A DNA stretch of 64,000 nt, from assembly GCA_034620365.1 (NCBI GenBank), contig JAQGEQ010000229.1, positions 1 through 64,000 on the forward strand, given 5' to 3'. The stretch is from Pegea sp. RAD2-039 (Eukaryota; Chordata; Thaliacea; Salpida; Salpidae). Below are positions 51,579 to 64,000 of the stretch, in pieces. The first letter of the stretch is position 1; every line of letters begins with the position of its first letter. The notes under the pieces are model-generated. The model was not told the DNA's origin and did not search any database. It saw nothing but the letters and a program-made list of their open reading frames with translations. The translations under genes and the position numbers were made by a program.

Positions 51579-53207
51579 ATGACTTCTATTGGAGGAATTT
51601 CTGTAAACTGCAAGCAAGCTTATTCCAACTTATTGTTGACCAACTCTATTAGAGGTAATTTAAAAATTTTATTCATATTTTTTATATAACAAAAATATAA
51701 TAAAACAATTTGAAGTTTTTTGAATACATTGTCACTGCTAATATCCTGAAAAGTAATCAAAAAGTTCTGAGATAAAATAATTGTAAATAAATCATATTTT
51801 TATTATTTTCACATCTTCTAATATCTACAAGTTTTCTCAAAGTTTCTGAATCATTTGAATTAAAAAATGAAATTTTTTATTTTATATTCTTATTATGATA
51901 TATTTTTCAATATTTTAAATCGAATTCTTATTTAAAATAATCTTTATTTTTATATTCTACATTTTTATAGAATATTTTTGTGAATTTAAAATTGATTTTC
52001 TTTTTGTTGTTTTTAGTTGAAAAACATTCAACAAACTTATCAAATACTGATCAACAAGAAAAGTAAGTATACTTGTTTGTGAATACCTTTAAAAACAACA
52101 AAAATATTTGCTTTATATTCTAAGAGTTAAACTTTTTATCAAATGATGCTTTGTCTGTTGACTTTATTCAAAAGTTGTAATGAGAATGCTTTTCTACAAA
52201 CTCTTATTTAGAAGTAAAATATTTCACTATTGTTTTTTATCACTTGCTTAATTGACTTTTTAGTTGGCATCAATATTTTCATGTCTTTGTAGCTATAAAT
52301 TACTTTAAAGAAACTTTCAAACCATTGAAACTAGAAAAAGTAAAATGTTATTTCAATAATCTTGGTTTGATTAATCATTATGAAATTTATAACTTGTTTT
52401 CATCTTCAACCAACAACATTTTAAATATTTTATCATCATTATTATTAAATGTGATAATTTCAAAAGTTGATTGAATTGAACAATTTCTACAACTCTAGAT
52501 AACATTTAGTGTTTGTCTTTTCAAAGTCTTTAAATCTTGTTATGAAAATGAATTATAAATATTTTTGATATTTAAATTTATTGCTAAAAAATTGTTTAAT
52601 TAATAATTTCTAGAAATGTTTTTTTTTGTGTTTAGAAAGCTACATTTCAAAACTTCTAAGTTGAGCCAGCCTAAACCAAGCACAACCCAAAGTACTCCGT
52701 CATCTGACCATTTCAAGAATGTTCAAACTCTGATTTCTGGTATTTAAATGTTTTTATTACAACTTTTATATTTCGCATTTTTTAAAACAATGTCTAAATA
52801 TGAGTTTTATGTTACAGCCTGGAGTAACTACAGCATTTGTGAAGGTATTTCAGTGTTTTTCTTCCTAATTAGGCTTATATTTTGAACTTGAAAAGAAAGC
52901 CAGATATCATTGCAATATTTCTTAACTTTAAATGTAAATTTGTCATTTTATATTATCATATGATGTATAAAATATTCATGTTTAATCATTTTATGTCTCA
53001 GATCTTGAATTACTTAAAGATGAAGCTACTTTTAGATCAATTTTGAAAGGTTTGGAACTTTTTCCATCAAAGTTTTCAACTAATTCTTGATGTTTTGAAA
53101 TAATTTTGAAATATTCATCTACAGATTTCAAACCCATTGATTTGGAAGATTATTGGGGTCAACGACAACTTGAGAAACTTTCTTTAAATTCAACAGATGA
53201 GGAATAA
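51579..53207 (+). CDS. MCRIP2-like small protein
   Basis: Six small exons join in phase: 51579-51654, 52017-52062, 52636-52739, 52818-52844, 53002-53049 and 53125-53207, giving 127 residues. The C-terminal FKPIDLEDYWGQRQLEKL aligns with human MCRIP2 FVPIDLDEWWAQQFLARI and with the MCRIP1 FKPIDL block. Upstream, HFKNVQTLISGAWSNY aligns with HEENVRFVSEAWQQV. MCRIPs (FAM195) bind CtBP corepressor and the DDX6/LSM14 mRNP machinery. That function is known for vertebrates only. The N-terminal half is unalignable. Exon 4 is a 27-nt microexon encoding most of the AWSNYSICE motif. The start is the first in-frame ATG before a clean donor. Confidence 0.65.
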
Positions 53208-54405
53208 TTGTCTTTGGGGTGTCCTTGAAAGGATATTTGAACTTTTTTAAAGTAAATTCTTTTGTCTGTAAATCCTTTATAATTGTATCTCGTTAATTTG
53301 ACTAATGCCGGACATTTAGTTTTGTAATATGAACTTGTTCAAAGATGAACCCCTTTCAAAACCTTCTGATTATTGATTTCTTTTCAAAGAAATTTGCTGT
53401 TTGTGTTTTTTAGTGCCTTCTTTTGCATGCTTTCCCCATTTTATCATGTGCTCTGGTACACGTTTTGCAATTATTTTACAATTTCAACATCTTTTTTTAT
53501 AGTAATGAAGAGTAAAGACTGTTTTAGATCCAAAATAACGAGAGTATCCAAAATATGTTATCTTAATTTTGTTATAGGGTTTATGTTGTAGTTGTTTTTT
53601 GCAATATCTTATCGTTTCTTCAGTGTAAATTTAGATTTATAGAATGGTAACATGAAGAGATATGCAAACGTCTTTTTGAAGGTTTCTTGTTTGTAGTTTT
53701 TGGGTTTTATTTTCTTAATTAAAGACAACTAAAGAAATTTGTTTGTTTTTTGAAAGATTGAATTTCATGAAAGAAAAAATGTGTTTACTTAACTAGTCTG
53801 TAAATCATTAAATTAAACTGAACAGAATGAAAGATTTATTCTTTAATGGTACTTAGAGTTGCTTGCACTAAATTAAGTCACATAAATAAATTTAAACATA
53901 AGTAGTCATGATTCAATACACTTTTAAAGCTGTTTATTTAGAGCTTTTAGACACTAGGATACAATCATAAATACATTCTATCTTAGAGACTTATATAACT
54001 TATACTTTAAATCATGTTAAAAGTATAATTTAAACTCATCAATAGTTTTAATCAATCGTGAAATTTTCAGAAAATTATTTTCATCGATAACTGTTTAGAA
54101 AGTGGTGAGAACCACATTAATTATTCAAGAACTTGTTTTTAAAGTAAATCAAACTGCTTATTGATTTGAGTTCTTAAAAATCCTCTAAAATTTTAATTGC
54201 TACAAAAATACTCATTAACTTGACATCAGCTTACAGATTTTCTTTAAAAATTAGTTTTTAGCCAAATATTCAATCACTTGAAGCTTTTTCTTCAGTACTT
54301 CTATAGAAATTGCAACATTTTATGCGAATCATTAAAAAATACAAATAGAAAATTATGAAAATTTGCATGATTTCAAATATTGCGAAATTTGTGTCCAGGA
54401 ATCAA
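53208..54405. other. Convergent 3' region
   Basis: Between the stop codons of the plus-strand MCRIP2-like gene and the minus-strand THNSL2 gene, so it should hold both 3' UTRs. AT-rich. The ORF at 53373-53591 has no known content. Confidence 0.6.
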
Positions 54406-57225
54406 TTAAGTATCTCGACCTCTTGTGATTTCTTCAATCTTGTCTTTGATGATATTTTGCCACTGATCAGGAGGCAGTAAAGAAAACCTGAAAGTAAAAA
54501 CATCCATCAAATACTAATCAAGATCTGATGATCAGGGTCTGATGATCACGATCTGATGATCAGGATCTGATCACTTGAAGTTTTTAACTTGAAATACTTT
54601 TATCAGTCAAACAGCTAAATTAAATCAGAATATTTTTAATTATTTTTATATTTTGAATGAGATTCAACCAGAGTTAGTAGGATTCACAATTAAAGATTTT
54701 ACAGATTTAAAGATTTTTGTGTATCTAAAATCAACTAGTTTTAAGATTCACAAATCAATCAGCAAACTACTGAACTTTTCTTTCTTCTTACAAAACTTCT
54801 CAATCTTTTCACTACGAGGAACCGGAAGCTGAATCTTTTCTAAGATTTCCGGGAATTTTGCAGCATCAGCAGTAGATACACAAAGATAACTCACATCTTT
54901 ACCTTCTATCCTGAAAACGCACGAAGTAGTGTCACGTGATCTGTAATTATATAATCAACCAACTTATCGACTACGTCATAATAATACGCCACAGCACAAG
55001 CAGTATGGGGATCGAGAAGATATTTGTTCTCTTGCCAACATCTTTTCATCGAATCCCTGATCTTCTCATCAGATGCAACCGATGTTTTAATCGAAGAAAA
55101 AACCTTCAAACACTTGATTACTCGTGGTGACGTCATCGAATCATCACCCACCTTTTCATGTAAACTTTTCGGCATTTTGACGTCATTATCTCTGTTATAA
55201 TAACTCTTCATCAATGACGTCATAAGTTCACTATCAAACCCTGAGAGCATCCACAAGACTCTCTCGAAGTTCGTTAAAAACTAGAAGAAGATTTCAAAAG
55301 AGTATTTTAATTGTTAGCTTTGAATACACTGCTATCGAAGTCTTTAAATTTGTAGAAGTTTGATTAAGATAAAGTTCTTTTAAAACTCTCTACACAATTA
55401 TTTCAAATAATGTAAGAAAGTGATTTATATGAAAGCAGTTAGGAAACTCTTTTCTGATTTTATAGTTTATCAATTTTGCAGCCAAAAGTGATGAAAGTTA
55501 TAAACCGTCATATTCATTGCAGGTGCAAGAGTTTCAACTGCATCAGTCTTTCTCCAGTCATTATTACTGATTACTCTATGTAAGGAATCGTTAGCATTTG
55601 TGACAGAAATAGGATTAATAGGAACTCCCATTTGTTGAGCTAAGATACAAGCTGAATACAAAAATGCGATTTAAATTCATAAAAAGAAAGAAATTGTTAA
55701 AAAACTTTACTTGTTTGGCTTTTCTAAACTTTTAGATTTTTTTATCAGCTGCAAAATATTTGTCAATCTATTATTAACTTTCGATTAAACGTTAAACTTA
55801 AGATTGTGATTTATTTCATCAGACTCAAGTATTAAGAAGTTCAAATTGAAGCAATAGATTGAAACAAAAGTAAAAACTTGAAAGTAAATATTTGTAACTA
55901 GCTTCAAGTTTGTATCAGATATGAAAGACTGTTTTTAAACTATCTTCTGATAACATCACAAACCTGAAAGATTACCGCAAGCTCCATTTGGAATGATGAT
56001 GTTGACTGGATTTCCAATTTCTCTGCATTTATGTAAATATCCGAATATATGATGTGCTGCCTAACAAATAAAAACTCATCAGTTTACTAAAAGAAGTTTT
56101 CAATTTTCAGCTGAGATTGAAACCAGACTAATGTTGGACAAAGTTTAGAAAACCTGAATCATTATTCGACACCAATTTTGTGAATTTAAAGTTCCAATAG
56201 AATGTTTTTGCATAAAATCCTGATCTTCAGTGAGCCGATTAAAAAACGTGTCCATTTCTTCCATTTCAATCGGTACTAAGAAAAGAAAGTTTCGTTTTAC
56301 ATTTAAAAAATGAAAAATGAAAAATATTTTTCAACAAATTTATATCTAAATTTTCTGATTTCTACTAATCCAGTAAACAGTCAATTTGCAACAAGTATTT
56401 ACAAAATAAACTATCATGTGGTGTTGATTAAGTAAATATATATTTGGAAATACATACTAGCAAATACATGACAGCTTTTATCATCGATAGTTGTCATCAT
56501 CAACTTCTGAATTTCACTCACCATATTATGAGGATACATCACAATAGTTGAGATTTCGGGGATATTTCTCAAACTATACATAGCACTACTTCCGGTGTCG
56601 CCGGAAGTAACTAAACCAACTCTTATTATTAATCAATTTGTCACAAAACTTTTATTTTTAAAATTTGTTGATGTTACAAAGGTTTTAAATAATTTTGTGA
56701 CTTACTTATTACAGAAGTCATAACTTTATTTCGTTTCTTTAAAAAATGAGACAACATTTGTGCTGTACATGTCATTGCAAGATCTTTAAATGCCATAGTT
56801 TCACCGTGACCAAGCTCCAAAATTTCTAAGCCATTATTAAGTTTAGAAATCTTGACAACTTCATCAATATCAAAAGATGTGAAAGCCTTATCAATGATAT
56901 CTGGAATATTTTGATATTAGAAAGATTTTTCAGGATATATTCAATGTTGTCTCACCACTTTGAGTTTTCACGTCAATTTCTTCAGATGAAATATACATCT
57001 CAATAATTCTTTTTACTAATTCAGGATAAGTTAATGTTTTCCATTCTCTTAAAGTGTCCATACTGACTACGATATAATATGAACTTAAATAAATCTATGT
57101 GCGAAATAGATACCTTGAGGTATAGATGCAGGCATCGTCATACCACCATCTGGACAGTATGTCGTAAATAGAGCTTCCTCAAAACTTATTGGTTTCATTT
57201 TTCCTCGAGTGCTGACTACTTTCAT
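54406..57225 (-). CDS. THNSL2: Threonine synthase-like 2
   Basis: Ten exons join in phase: 57225-57114, 57066-56956, 56900-56706, 56610-56458, 56275-56154, 56060-55964, 55651-55506, 55280-54964, 54910-54776 and 54487-54406, giving 489 residues (human 484). The start MKVVSTRGKMKPISFEEALF matches the human WYVSTRGVAPRVNFEGALF region. MAFKDLAM carries the lysine expected to bind pyridoxal phosphate, TSGDTGSSA is the phosphate-binding loop, and NGACGNLSG and RCWQENKYLLDPHTACAV follow in the family order. THNSL2 is a PLP-dependent lyase of the threonine-synthase fold, reported to act on O-phospho-threonine and phosphoserine-type substrates rather than to make threonine. Exon 8 contains two TGACGTCA sites, read as MTS. 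All introns are short to moderate. Confidence is high for family and exon structure. Confidence 0.93.
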
Positions 57226-58954
57226 GATTCTAATATTTTTATCTAATCATATAAACATGTTTTGAAAGATATATTAAACTTATCAGATGTTTTTCTTTTT
57301 TAACCATAAGTTACATTAACAATAAAAAAATTCATTCTGCTGCATACAGCAGTTTAAAAAGTAAAATAACTTTGTGAGCTATTTTACAAACTAATTCTGA
57401 AGACTTCTACTTATTTTGATAGTGTATCAAATAGTTTTAAAATATTGATAGAAAAGTAAAAGAATAAATACTTTTAATATTTTTTATATAAAATACTTTT
57501 ATTACAATAAAACTACAAACTTAGAATTTATTATTTACAAATTTGGATTTAGTTTTTAGGCTAAACAATTTTGAAATAAGTTAAAAGATGTTAAATGAAA
57601 AAATATTTCACTTTAATTGCTGTCTGCATTGTTAGATAAACAGAAAAAGTTAGATAAACAGAAACTAAATCACTGACAAAGATAGATTTTCAACAAAAAC
57701 CTTTTACTTATGTTATCAACAAAATATAATCTCTACAATGATAAAGACTGAACCTTTAAAAGTTTAGACTTGAACAAATTTCATGAGAAGGTAGAAGAAT
57801 AAAGTTGTTTAAAAAACTTATTTTAAATTAAACACTGAGCTTATGAAAAAGCTAAATGGAAAAGTAAACATTTGCTGATTAGAAAATTCATTTGTTTACA
57901 ATCAGCTAAAATACATCAAAAACTTGACTAATAGAACAAAACATCAAAGTTACTGAAAATCTAATTTAGATATTTTCTTTATAAATTCTTTATTTTTAGA
58001 AACTTTAAAATCTTTTTAGATTTGCTGATTGCTTGATAATCGCAGCTTACACAAATATTTTCACAACCCAATTATTCTCTTGTGCGGTTTCAAATTACAA
58101 AAACATTAAAAGTATGTTACGCCTGACTAAACTTCATATCTGTGTTACTCAAAATCAGCTTCATGTGATTTTGATAAATAAGTAACAATCGCAAAATCGA
58201 TCTGTGAATAAGCAACAGTCGCAAAATCGATCTGTGAATAAGTAAAAGTCGCAAAATCGATCTGTGAATAAGTAACAATCGCAAAATCGATCTGTGAATA
58301 AGTAACAATCGCAAAATCGATCTGTGAATAAGCAACAGTCGCAAAATCGATCTGTGAATAAGTAACAGTCGCAAAATCGATCTGTGAATAAACAACAATC
58401 GCAAAATCGATCTGTGAATAAACAACAAAAATCGCAAAATCAATCTGTGAATAATCGCAAAATCGATCTGTGAATAAACAACAATCGCAAAATCGATCTG
58501 TGAATAAACAACAATCGCAAAATCGATCTGTGAATAAGTAACAATCGCAAAATCGATCTGTGAATAAACAACAATAGCAAAATCGTTCTGTAAATAAACA
58601 ACAATCGCAAAATCGATCTGTAAATAGGCCATCTGATGATTTTGTGTAAATTTACAATAATAAGATAAATTTCAACAAGATATAATTTACTTTTTTATTT
58701 TTTTATTGAAATTGATACTTGTTGTTTCAAACTTTTTTGTTGAAGAAATAATTGCTTTGTTTTTATAAATACAATCGAAAACTTTGAAAAGTATAGAAAT
58801 AAAAGTATATTTATAAAAAATCAGTTGAAATACAATCATATACAAACAGTTTATTGATTCTTTGGTATTAGTTACTGTGAATTTTATTAATCAAATCAGA
58901 AAGCGGTTTATTACAGAGTTAATAAGAAGTTCGTTTTGGTGATTTTAAATCATT
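57226..58954. other. Intergenic region upstream of THNSL2
   Basis: Carries the THNSL2 5' flank, AT-rich sequence, the 30-bp array at 58170-58630 and the SLC6 3' UTR. No gene recognised. Confidence 0.6.
58170..58630. repeat. 30-bp tandem repeat downstream of SLC6
   Basis: About 15 copies of a unit near GCAAAATCGATCTGTGAATAAGTAACAATC (shown in part: GCAAAATCGATCTGTGAATA). Two copies are altered by an AAA insertion and a deletion. The 30-bp period keeps a minus-strand frame open for 171 codons, which I treat as spurious. Confidence 0.95.
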
Positions 58955-61900
58955 TCAAAATTTGAACTCTTGAGCAGCAATCATGTCAGGATGTTGCACT
59001 GAGATGTAGTTGAGCTTCATCTTGTTGGCATCAGGAGGCCGCATCGCATTTCTTATGCGCTAAAAAGTTCATAAAACAGAAATTATTACTTTTATTGGAA
59101 AGAAAAGATCTCATGAAGTAGATGAACATTTAGTTAGTCTACTATTTCTAAAAAAAAAACTTTTATTAAAATTTACTTCCGTAAAGCTTCCGTTTCTTCG
59201 AAGGACTTCATACAATGCCCAAATAGGTGGGCATAAAAATGAGGACAGGGTTAAAAACCAGCCAAGAATTATATGCCATAAGGGTGCTTCTGTCGGATTA
59301 TAAGTGATCATATGAGACAGCATTACTCCCTGAAACAATATCCTCATCATCTCTTTTGAAGTCTTCAAATTTTCCATGTTGTTTTTATCTAAACTTACCG
59401 CTGTTAAAACAGGTGTGATAAATCGGAAGCAAAGACCCATGTAAAAGGAAGGGTAGTAACCAATCATTTGCTTGATGGCTTCAAAGTAACGATCAGCACC
59501 ATAAACCCATCCAATTCCAATTGATTGCCACGTGACTAACCATAATAAGGCGATTCCACTGACAGCATAATTGTTGAACAACTCAAAAACCATGAGTCCT
59601 CCCTTGCAAACAAATAAGTTCAGAAAAGAATTGTTTTTAGAAAGAAATGTTTACCGGAGTTACAAATACAAGTCCAATGAGGAAGAGGCAGGTGCAGAAT
59701 AAACCAGAAAAGATTTCTCGATATCTTCGAGTGATAGGAATTGAATCATAAAATAAAGTCAATAAACCTTCCAAGCAACAAAACTGCAACAAACTCAAAT
59801 TAAAAGTGTTGAAAGTTATGTTAGAATGATGGTTATTCACCTGACTATCAATTGCTAGAGTTATCAACATAAAGAAGAAGAAGCAGTTCCACAACTGTGG
59901 TATTGGCATGAGAGATAATGCTGTTGGGTAAGTGATGAAAGCTAACCCTGGACCTGAATACTTTCAGCTTAATATGGATATTAATGAAAGAAGAATTTCG
60001 AGTACCATGTTCAACAATTCGATCAATGTCAAGTTGAAGGACTTCCGACATGTTACCCAAGACAGCAAATACTACAAACCCACCAATAAATGAAGTAAAC
60101 GAACATGAGATAGATAAATAAATTGTCCTCCTAAATTCAGCAACTTATTGTTAATTTCTAATCTACTTTTTCTTTTCTAAAGCTTATTTACAATGTAGCA
60201 TTCAACTCAATTAGTTGAACATTTTAACTTTATTTGGAATTCTTTCAACAAATCACAAATTGAATTTCGGAAAATTTTTACTCAAGATTTTAAAGATTTT
60301 GTCAAAAATTAAAATTTAGAAGAACTTTCATCAATTATTTTCTCGATTTTATAAAATTTAGATAATATTTCGAATATTTTTACTGCTTATAAATTACACC
60401 TTAAAAATGAATAAAACTATTAGTTGTAAAATTTTTACCTGAACGGAAGTTAAATTTAAAGAAGTTCGTTGTACTTACTACTGATCAGACTTGTGCACTT
60501 TAGCACCTACTAATATAAAATTTTTTCTCAAAAATAGTATCAACAAAAACGAAATTTACTTGTAACAATCACTATTAAATTCACTGAAACTCCCATATGC
60601 CACCAACACAGTAAAACAAATCGCATATGAATAGCAAACCTGGCTACCGGCTTGCACCCAAACCTATTTCAAAACAAGATTAGAAGTTGTATTTCAATTT
60701 TACAGATACTTGACACGATACAATTCCATATTAATAAATATTTCTGCAAATGTTTACCTCGGTTTTCAGTAATTGCGCGAGATTTGGTTTAAGATAGTAA
60801 GCGATGCCTTTAGCTGCGCCCTCTAGCGTACAGCCGCGTACCATCAAGATGATCAACATTAAATAAGGAAATATTGTCGTGATGTAAATTACCTGAAAAA
60901 TTTGAATTAAATAAATCTTAAACTACTTTTAAAACTTTCAATTAAATGATAAACGAATTACAGAAAAGTTGAAGTTTTTATAATTTTGTTAGCAGCTAAA
61001 AATCTCAAAAATTTACTTTTCCAGTGGATTTTGTGCCTCGAAAAATACAAAAATAAATCATAACCCATGAAGCCAGCATACAAAGTACCATAGGCCAGTT
61101 ATCTAAGCCACCTAACTGAAATGGGTCATCAGACACTCTCAAAACATAATTACTGAAAATAAAATAATCATTTTATTGTTTCTAGTAACTATAATTTGAT
61201 AAAAATTTTTGGAAAACAAAATAGTTCTAACAATCAAATAGAATTTGATGGAGATATCTTACTCCCAAAACTCCAAGATGGGAAGACTAAAGTTTCCTAT
61301 TTTCTTGAAATCGGTCAAGTTTCTAGTAGTTGCATTCTCATATGTGATGCATCGTTCTGTATTATACCAGTTATCTGTAAATAGAAAATTTTTTAATGAA
61401 AATTTTAAATGTATTTATCTAAAAAAATATAAAAATGTTGTAAATGTATCAAACCTTATCATTTAATAGTCTTACTTTCTCATTATTATTTGAATTAATC
61501 AAGCGTTGTAAATAACAAATGTTTTAAAAGTTTAAAATACTTTTGTAATATAAAATGAATTTTACTAAATTACAAAAAACTATTTTCTTAGATCTCTATT
61601 AAATGGTTTTTAGACTGAAATTTATTTTTCAATTTTATTATTATCTGCAAAAATCTTGCGAATAAAGCTAACTTCATCTTAAAAAATTTAAAAGATTGCA
61701 AAAAATAAATTTCGCCGTTAGGCAAAAATATCAACTGATTTTCAAATTTTTCTTTTTTATTAAAATGTATTTTTTTTCTATGAAATTCCATTTCAATTAT
61801 TTTCATCTAATTTTAGATTTAAGTTTAAGCAAAAAAAAAAGACGAAGAAAGTAATAAACAAACCACATGACATCCAGGGGAGATCAGTCAACCGAATAGA

Positions 61901-63246
61901 TTGAACGAAATATAAAACTGACCACGCCATAACTGTTATGTAATACAAACTGGAGAAAAAGCTTAAAACTGCAGCTCCTAGACCAACACCCTTGAAATGA
62001 ATCATCATTAAAATAAAATTCTTTAATATTTTTTCGTTGATAGTTTAGAGATAAACGATTCGGATTATCTTTAAAAAGTTTTTTAAACCTTCATTATAGG
62101 AGCAATATTCCAAGCTTGAAAAGCACCACGTCTGGTAAATTGTCCAAGTGAAGTTTCCAGAAAGAACATTGGAAAACCACAAAAAATGACAAAGATAATA
62201 TAAGGAATAAGAAACGCTCCTGTCGTAAAAGATCTGTTTTTTACAACTTTTATTTGTTTGTGAAGCAAATACAACCTCCACCATATTTGTAAGTGATATA
62301 AGGAAATCTCCAAATGTTTCCAAGACCAATAACAGCTCCTAATGCTGATAAGAATGTCTCTGTGCTGTTCTTCCAAGTTTCTCTGCATAAAAAAGGTTCT
62401 TTAAAATTTGATTTTGTGTCTTCATAAAAGATAAGCGAAAAGATAAAACTCTCAACAATTTAGTTGACTTTCAGTTCGATGATTTCTTTATCTTTAGACC
62501 TTCCCTCAAGTTAAATCAATTCAGACGACACACATTACATCTTAATAAGCCCATATAACCTGGTACATTGGTCAGAGCGATTTTTTTCTCACACCGCACA
62601 ATTAGTACATGGAACCAGCTGCCATCAGACATTGTCATATCAGAATCACTCATGTTGTTCAAGCAAAAGTTGAACCGTTTTAATATTGCCAATATTGTCA
62701 TTTCTAAACTGTGATTTGTTCCCTTTTTTATATTATTGACATTCTATGTAATTGATTACTGTCATATGCTTTGAGGGATTCCGAAATACCACATATTACA
62801 TCTTTTGCTTTCTATATTTTTAATTAAATAGATGTTATTTGTGAGAATGTGTGTTAGCGAGAGGTGCTCTCTTCAGGCACCCTTCATTACGTTTATTGTA
62901 ATAAATAAGTAAAAAAGATCTTGAACTAAGTCTTAAAATTTCATTTTAACGAGAAGATTGAAGATGAGATAATTTTTCGTTCTGCTACGTTGCGATAACT
63001 AACCAATGAGTAACCAAGAACAATCATGAAAGAAAAATTCTAAAGTTTTACTTTAAAAGAAAACTACTAAAAACTTTCCACTGCAAAAAGATCAAGATCA
63101 TTTGTACTTTTTTCATGAAATCTCTCATTTATGTTCAGGTGGAAATGTCTGATTATTTACCTATTTTCATCTTGATTAGGTCTTTCTTTTGATGGACTGT
63201 CCAATTGACCTAAATCCGTCAGTGGTATCTTCGTTTCATTTGACAT
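58955..63246 (-). CDS. SLC6 Na+/Cl- neurotransmitter-type transporter
   Basis: Fourteen exons join in phase: 63246-63161, 62382-62276, 62219-62089, 61990-61864, 61374-61263, 61152-61017, 60892-60758, 60663-60560, 60130-60006, 59953-59841, 59783-59655, 59602-59399, 59329-59177 and 59059-58955, giving 588 residues and 12 expected membrane helices. TM1 GLGNIWRFPY has Gly where monoamine transporters have Asp, so an amino-acid-type substrate is likely. GGGAFLIPY, the EL2 cysteine pair (PWMSC...NTERC) with N-glycosylation sites NAT, NLT and NFS, GPGLAFITYP in TM6, and IDSQF all follow in order. It should co-transport Na+ and Cl- with GABA, taurine, creatine or glycine-like substrates. Sequence favours the GABA/taurine/glycine clades without deciding between them. 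LAIDSQF has Ala where most members have Gly. Intron 1 carries an antisense LINE. Confidence 0.93.
62452..62909 (+). mobile_element. LINE fragment with intact 3' tail in SLC6 intron 1
   Basis: Plus-strand (antisense to SLC6) copy of the same family: TTCAGACGACACACATTACA, GGTACATTGGTCAGAGCG and GGAACCAGCTGCCATCAGAC in RT-C-terminal order, then GTGTTAGCGAGAGGTGCTCT, GGCACCC and a TTTATTGTAATAAATAA end. It is 5'-truncated and sits wholly inside the 62383-63160 intron. Confidence 0.85.
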
Positions 63247-64000
63247 TTTAATAAATTGGTATTCCTACCAAGCAAAGAATTAAAATTATCTTTACATGTA
63301 ATAGAATTATGTGGAAAATAAAAAGAAAAATTGAAAAAAATGTTAGTTACCTTCTATCTAATTAAAAAAAGCTAAATAAAAAGCAGATTCGAAAGTTTTA
63401 AAAAAGATTAAAGTTTTTCGACAAATTAGCTTGTGAAAAATCTTAATAAATAATATTTGATGAACAAAAGTTTTCTAAAAACACAAAAAAAATATTCTAA
63501 AGCTTTTCAAAATACATAAACTTAAAAAAAAAAACTTATTTAATCGTAATTCTTATGATATGTTTACAATCTTTATTAAAACTATCAATTTAATGATCAG
63601 TTTTTTTTCTCTACAAATATTTCATTTAATTTTTCTTTTCTGGTTTGTTAAAATTCTGTGAAAAATAGTTGTTTTGTGAAGTAGAAACCAATCTGTAATA
63701 CCACCAGTGTATTTACTGAACTTCTTATAATTTTCCTCTTGCGTAATATACTTTTTTCTCAAAAAAATATTTGTATGAAGTCATCAAAAATATTTTAGGT
63801 AACTTAAAAGATTTAAGTTAAGTACTTCAACTGTTTTGCTCATAAATTTCACTTTTAAACCTTATAATGATTGATAACACAAAATATAGTTAGTCAAAAC
63901 TCTTATTTAAATCAAGAGAATCGTATGAAACGATGTGAACCTTGAAGTTCTACTCATCAAACTAAATCGAAGAACTCATCGAATCACTAAATAGGTTTAA
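63247..64000. other. Upstream flank of SLC6
   Basis: AT-rich sequence upstream of the SLC6 start codon. It should contain the promoter and 5' UTR, but no convincing element or ORF is visible. Confidence 0.5.

Noticed and set aside
58117..58632. 171-codon ORF with YSQIDFAIVV repeats
   Set aside because: Product of a 30-bp tandem repeat. It changes frame at an indel, has no signal or splice support, and lies at the SLC6 3' end.
60480..60530. Possible extra SLC6 exon
   Set aside because: The flanking exons 60663-60560 and 60130-60006 join in phase and align to TM5-loop residues without it.

Overview
This is a window of animal nuclear DNA. It is AT-rich, with intron-split genes (GT...AG), no operons, several decayed non-LTR retrotransposons and many minisatellites. 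The gene set (FRY, CEP55, a zinc-knuckle SR protein, DOK, an MCRIP2-like protein, THNSL2, an SLC6 transporter) is metazoan. Intron-rich FRY and a recognisable CEP55, which flies and nematodes are known to lack, argue against those groups. A compact invertebrate genome such as a tunicate's or another non-ecdysozoan's would fit, but I cannot name the species from sequence alone.

Layout. 1-1195: 37-bp satellite. 2541-4428 (-): unrecognised secreted Met/Leu/Ser-rich protein. 5-10 kb: intergenic DNA with LINE debris. 10542-15525 (-): CEP55, with two minisatellites in its introns. 18908-22203 (+): SRSF7-like SR protein whose RS domain is built from a run of mini-exons. 22615-23157 and 24917-25462 (-): two intronless ARF-like genes, the second lacking core GTPase motifs. 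25880-41836 (-): FRY (furry), with more than 30 exons, many introns of 45-70 nt, and several introns filled with tandem repeats. 45043-48006 (+): DOK1/2/3-type adaptor. 51579-53207 (+): MCRIP2-like gene. 54406-57225 (-): THNSL2. 58955-63246 (-): SLC6 transporter with an antisense LINE fragment in intron 1. I rebuilt the exon chains by hand. For CEP55, SRSF7, DOK, MCRIP, THNSL2, SLC6, the secreted protein and the first 30 FRY exons, every splice phase closes.

The most unusual signal is not a gene. The 8-bp palindrome TGACGTCA, often inside GATGACGTCATC, is strongly iterated from about 4 to 41 kb, reappears in THNSL2, and is nearly absent from 42-54 kb and 56-64 kb. It occurs in each of 12 consecutive introns of the SR gene, and it also lies inside aligned coding exons of FRY and THNSL2, where it encodes DDVI or MTSS. 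Several minisatellites look like expansions of the same word. The genes here are unrelated housekeeping, signalling and transport genes, and I see no evidence that they act as one pathway.
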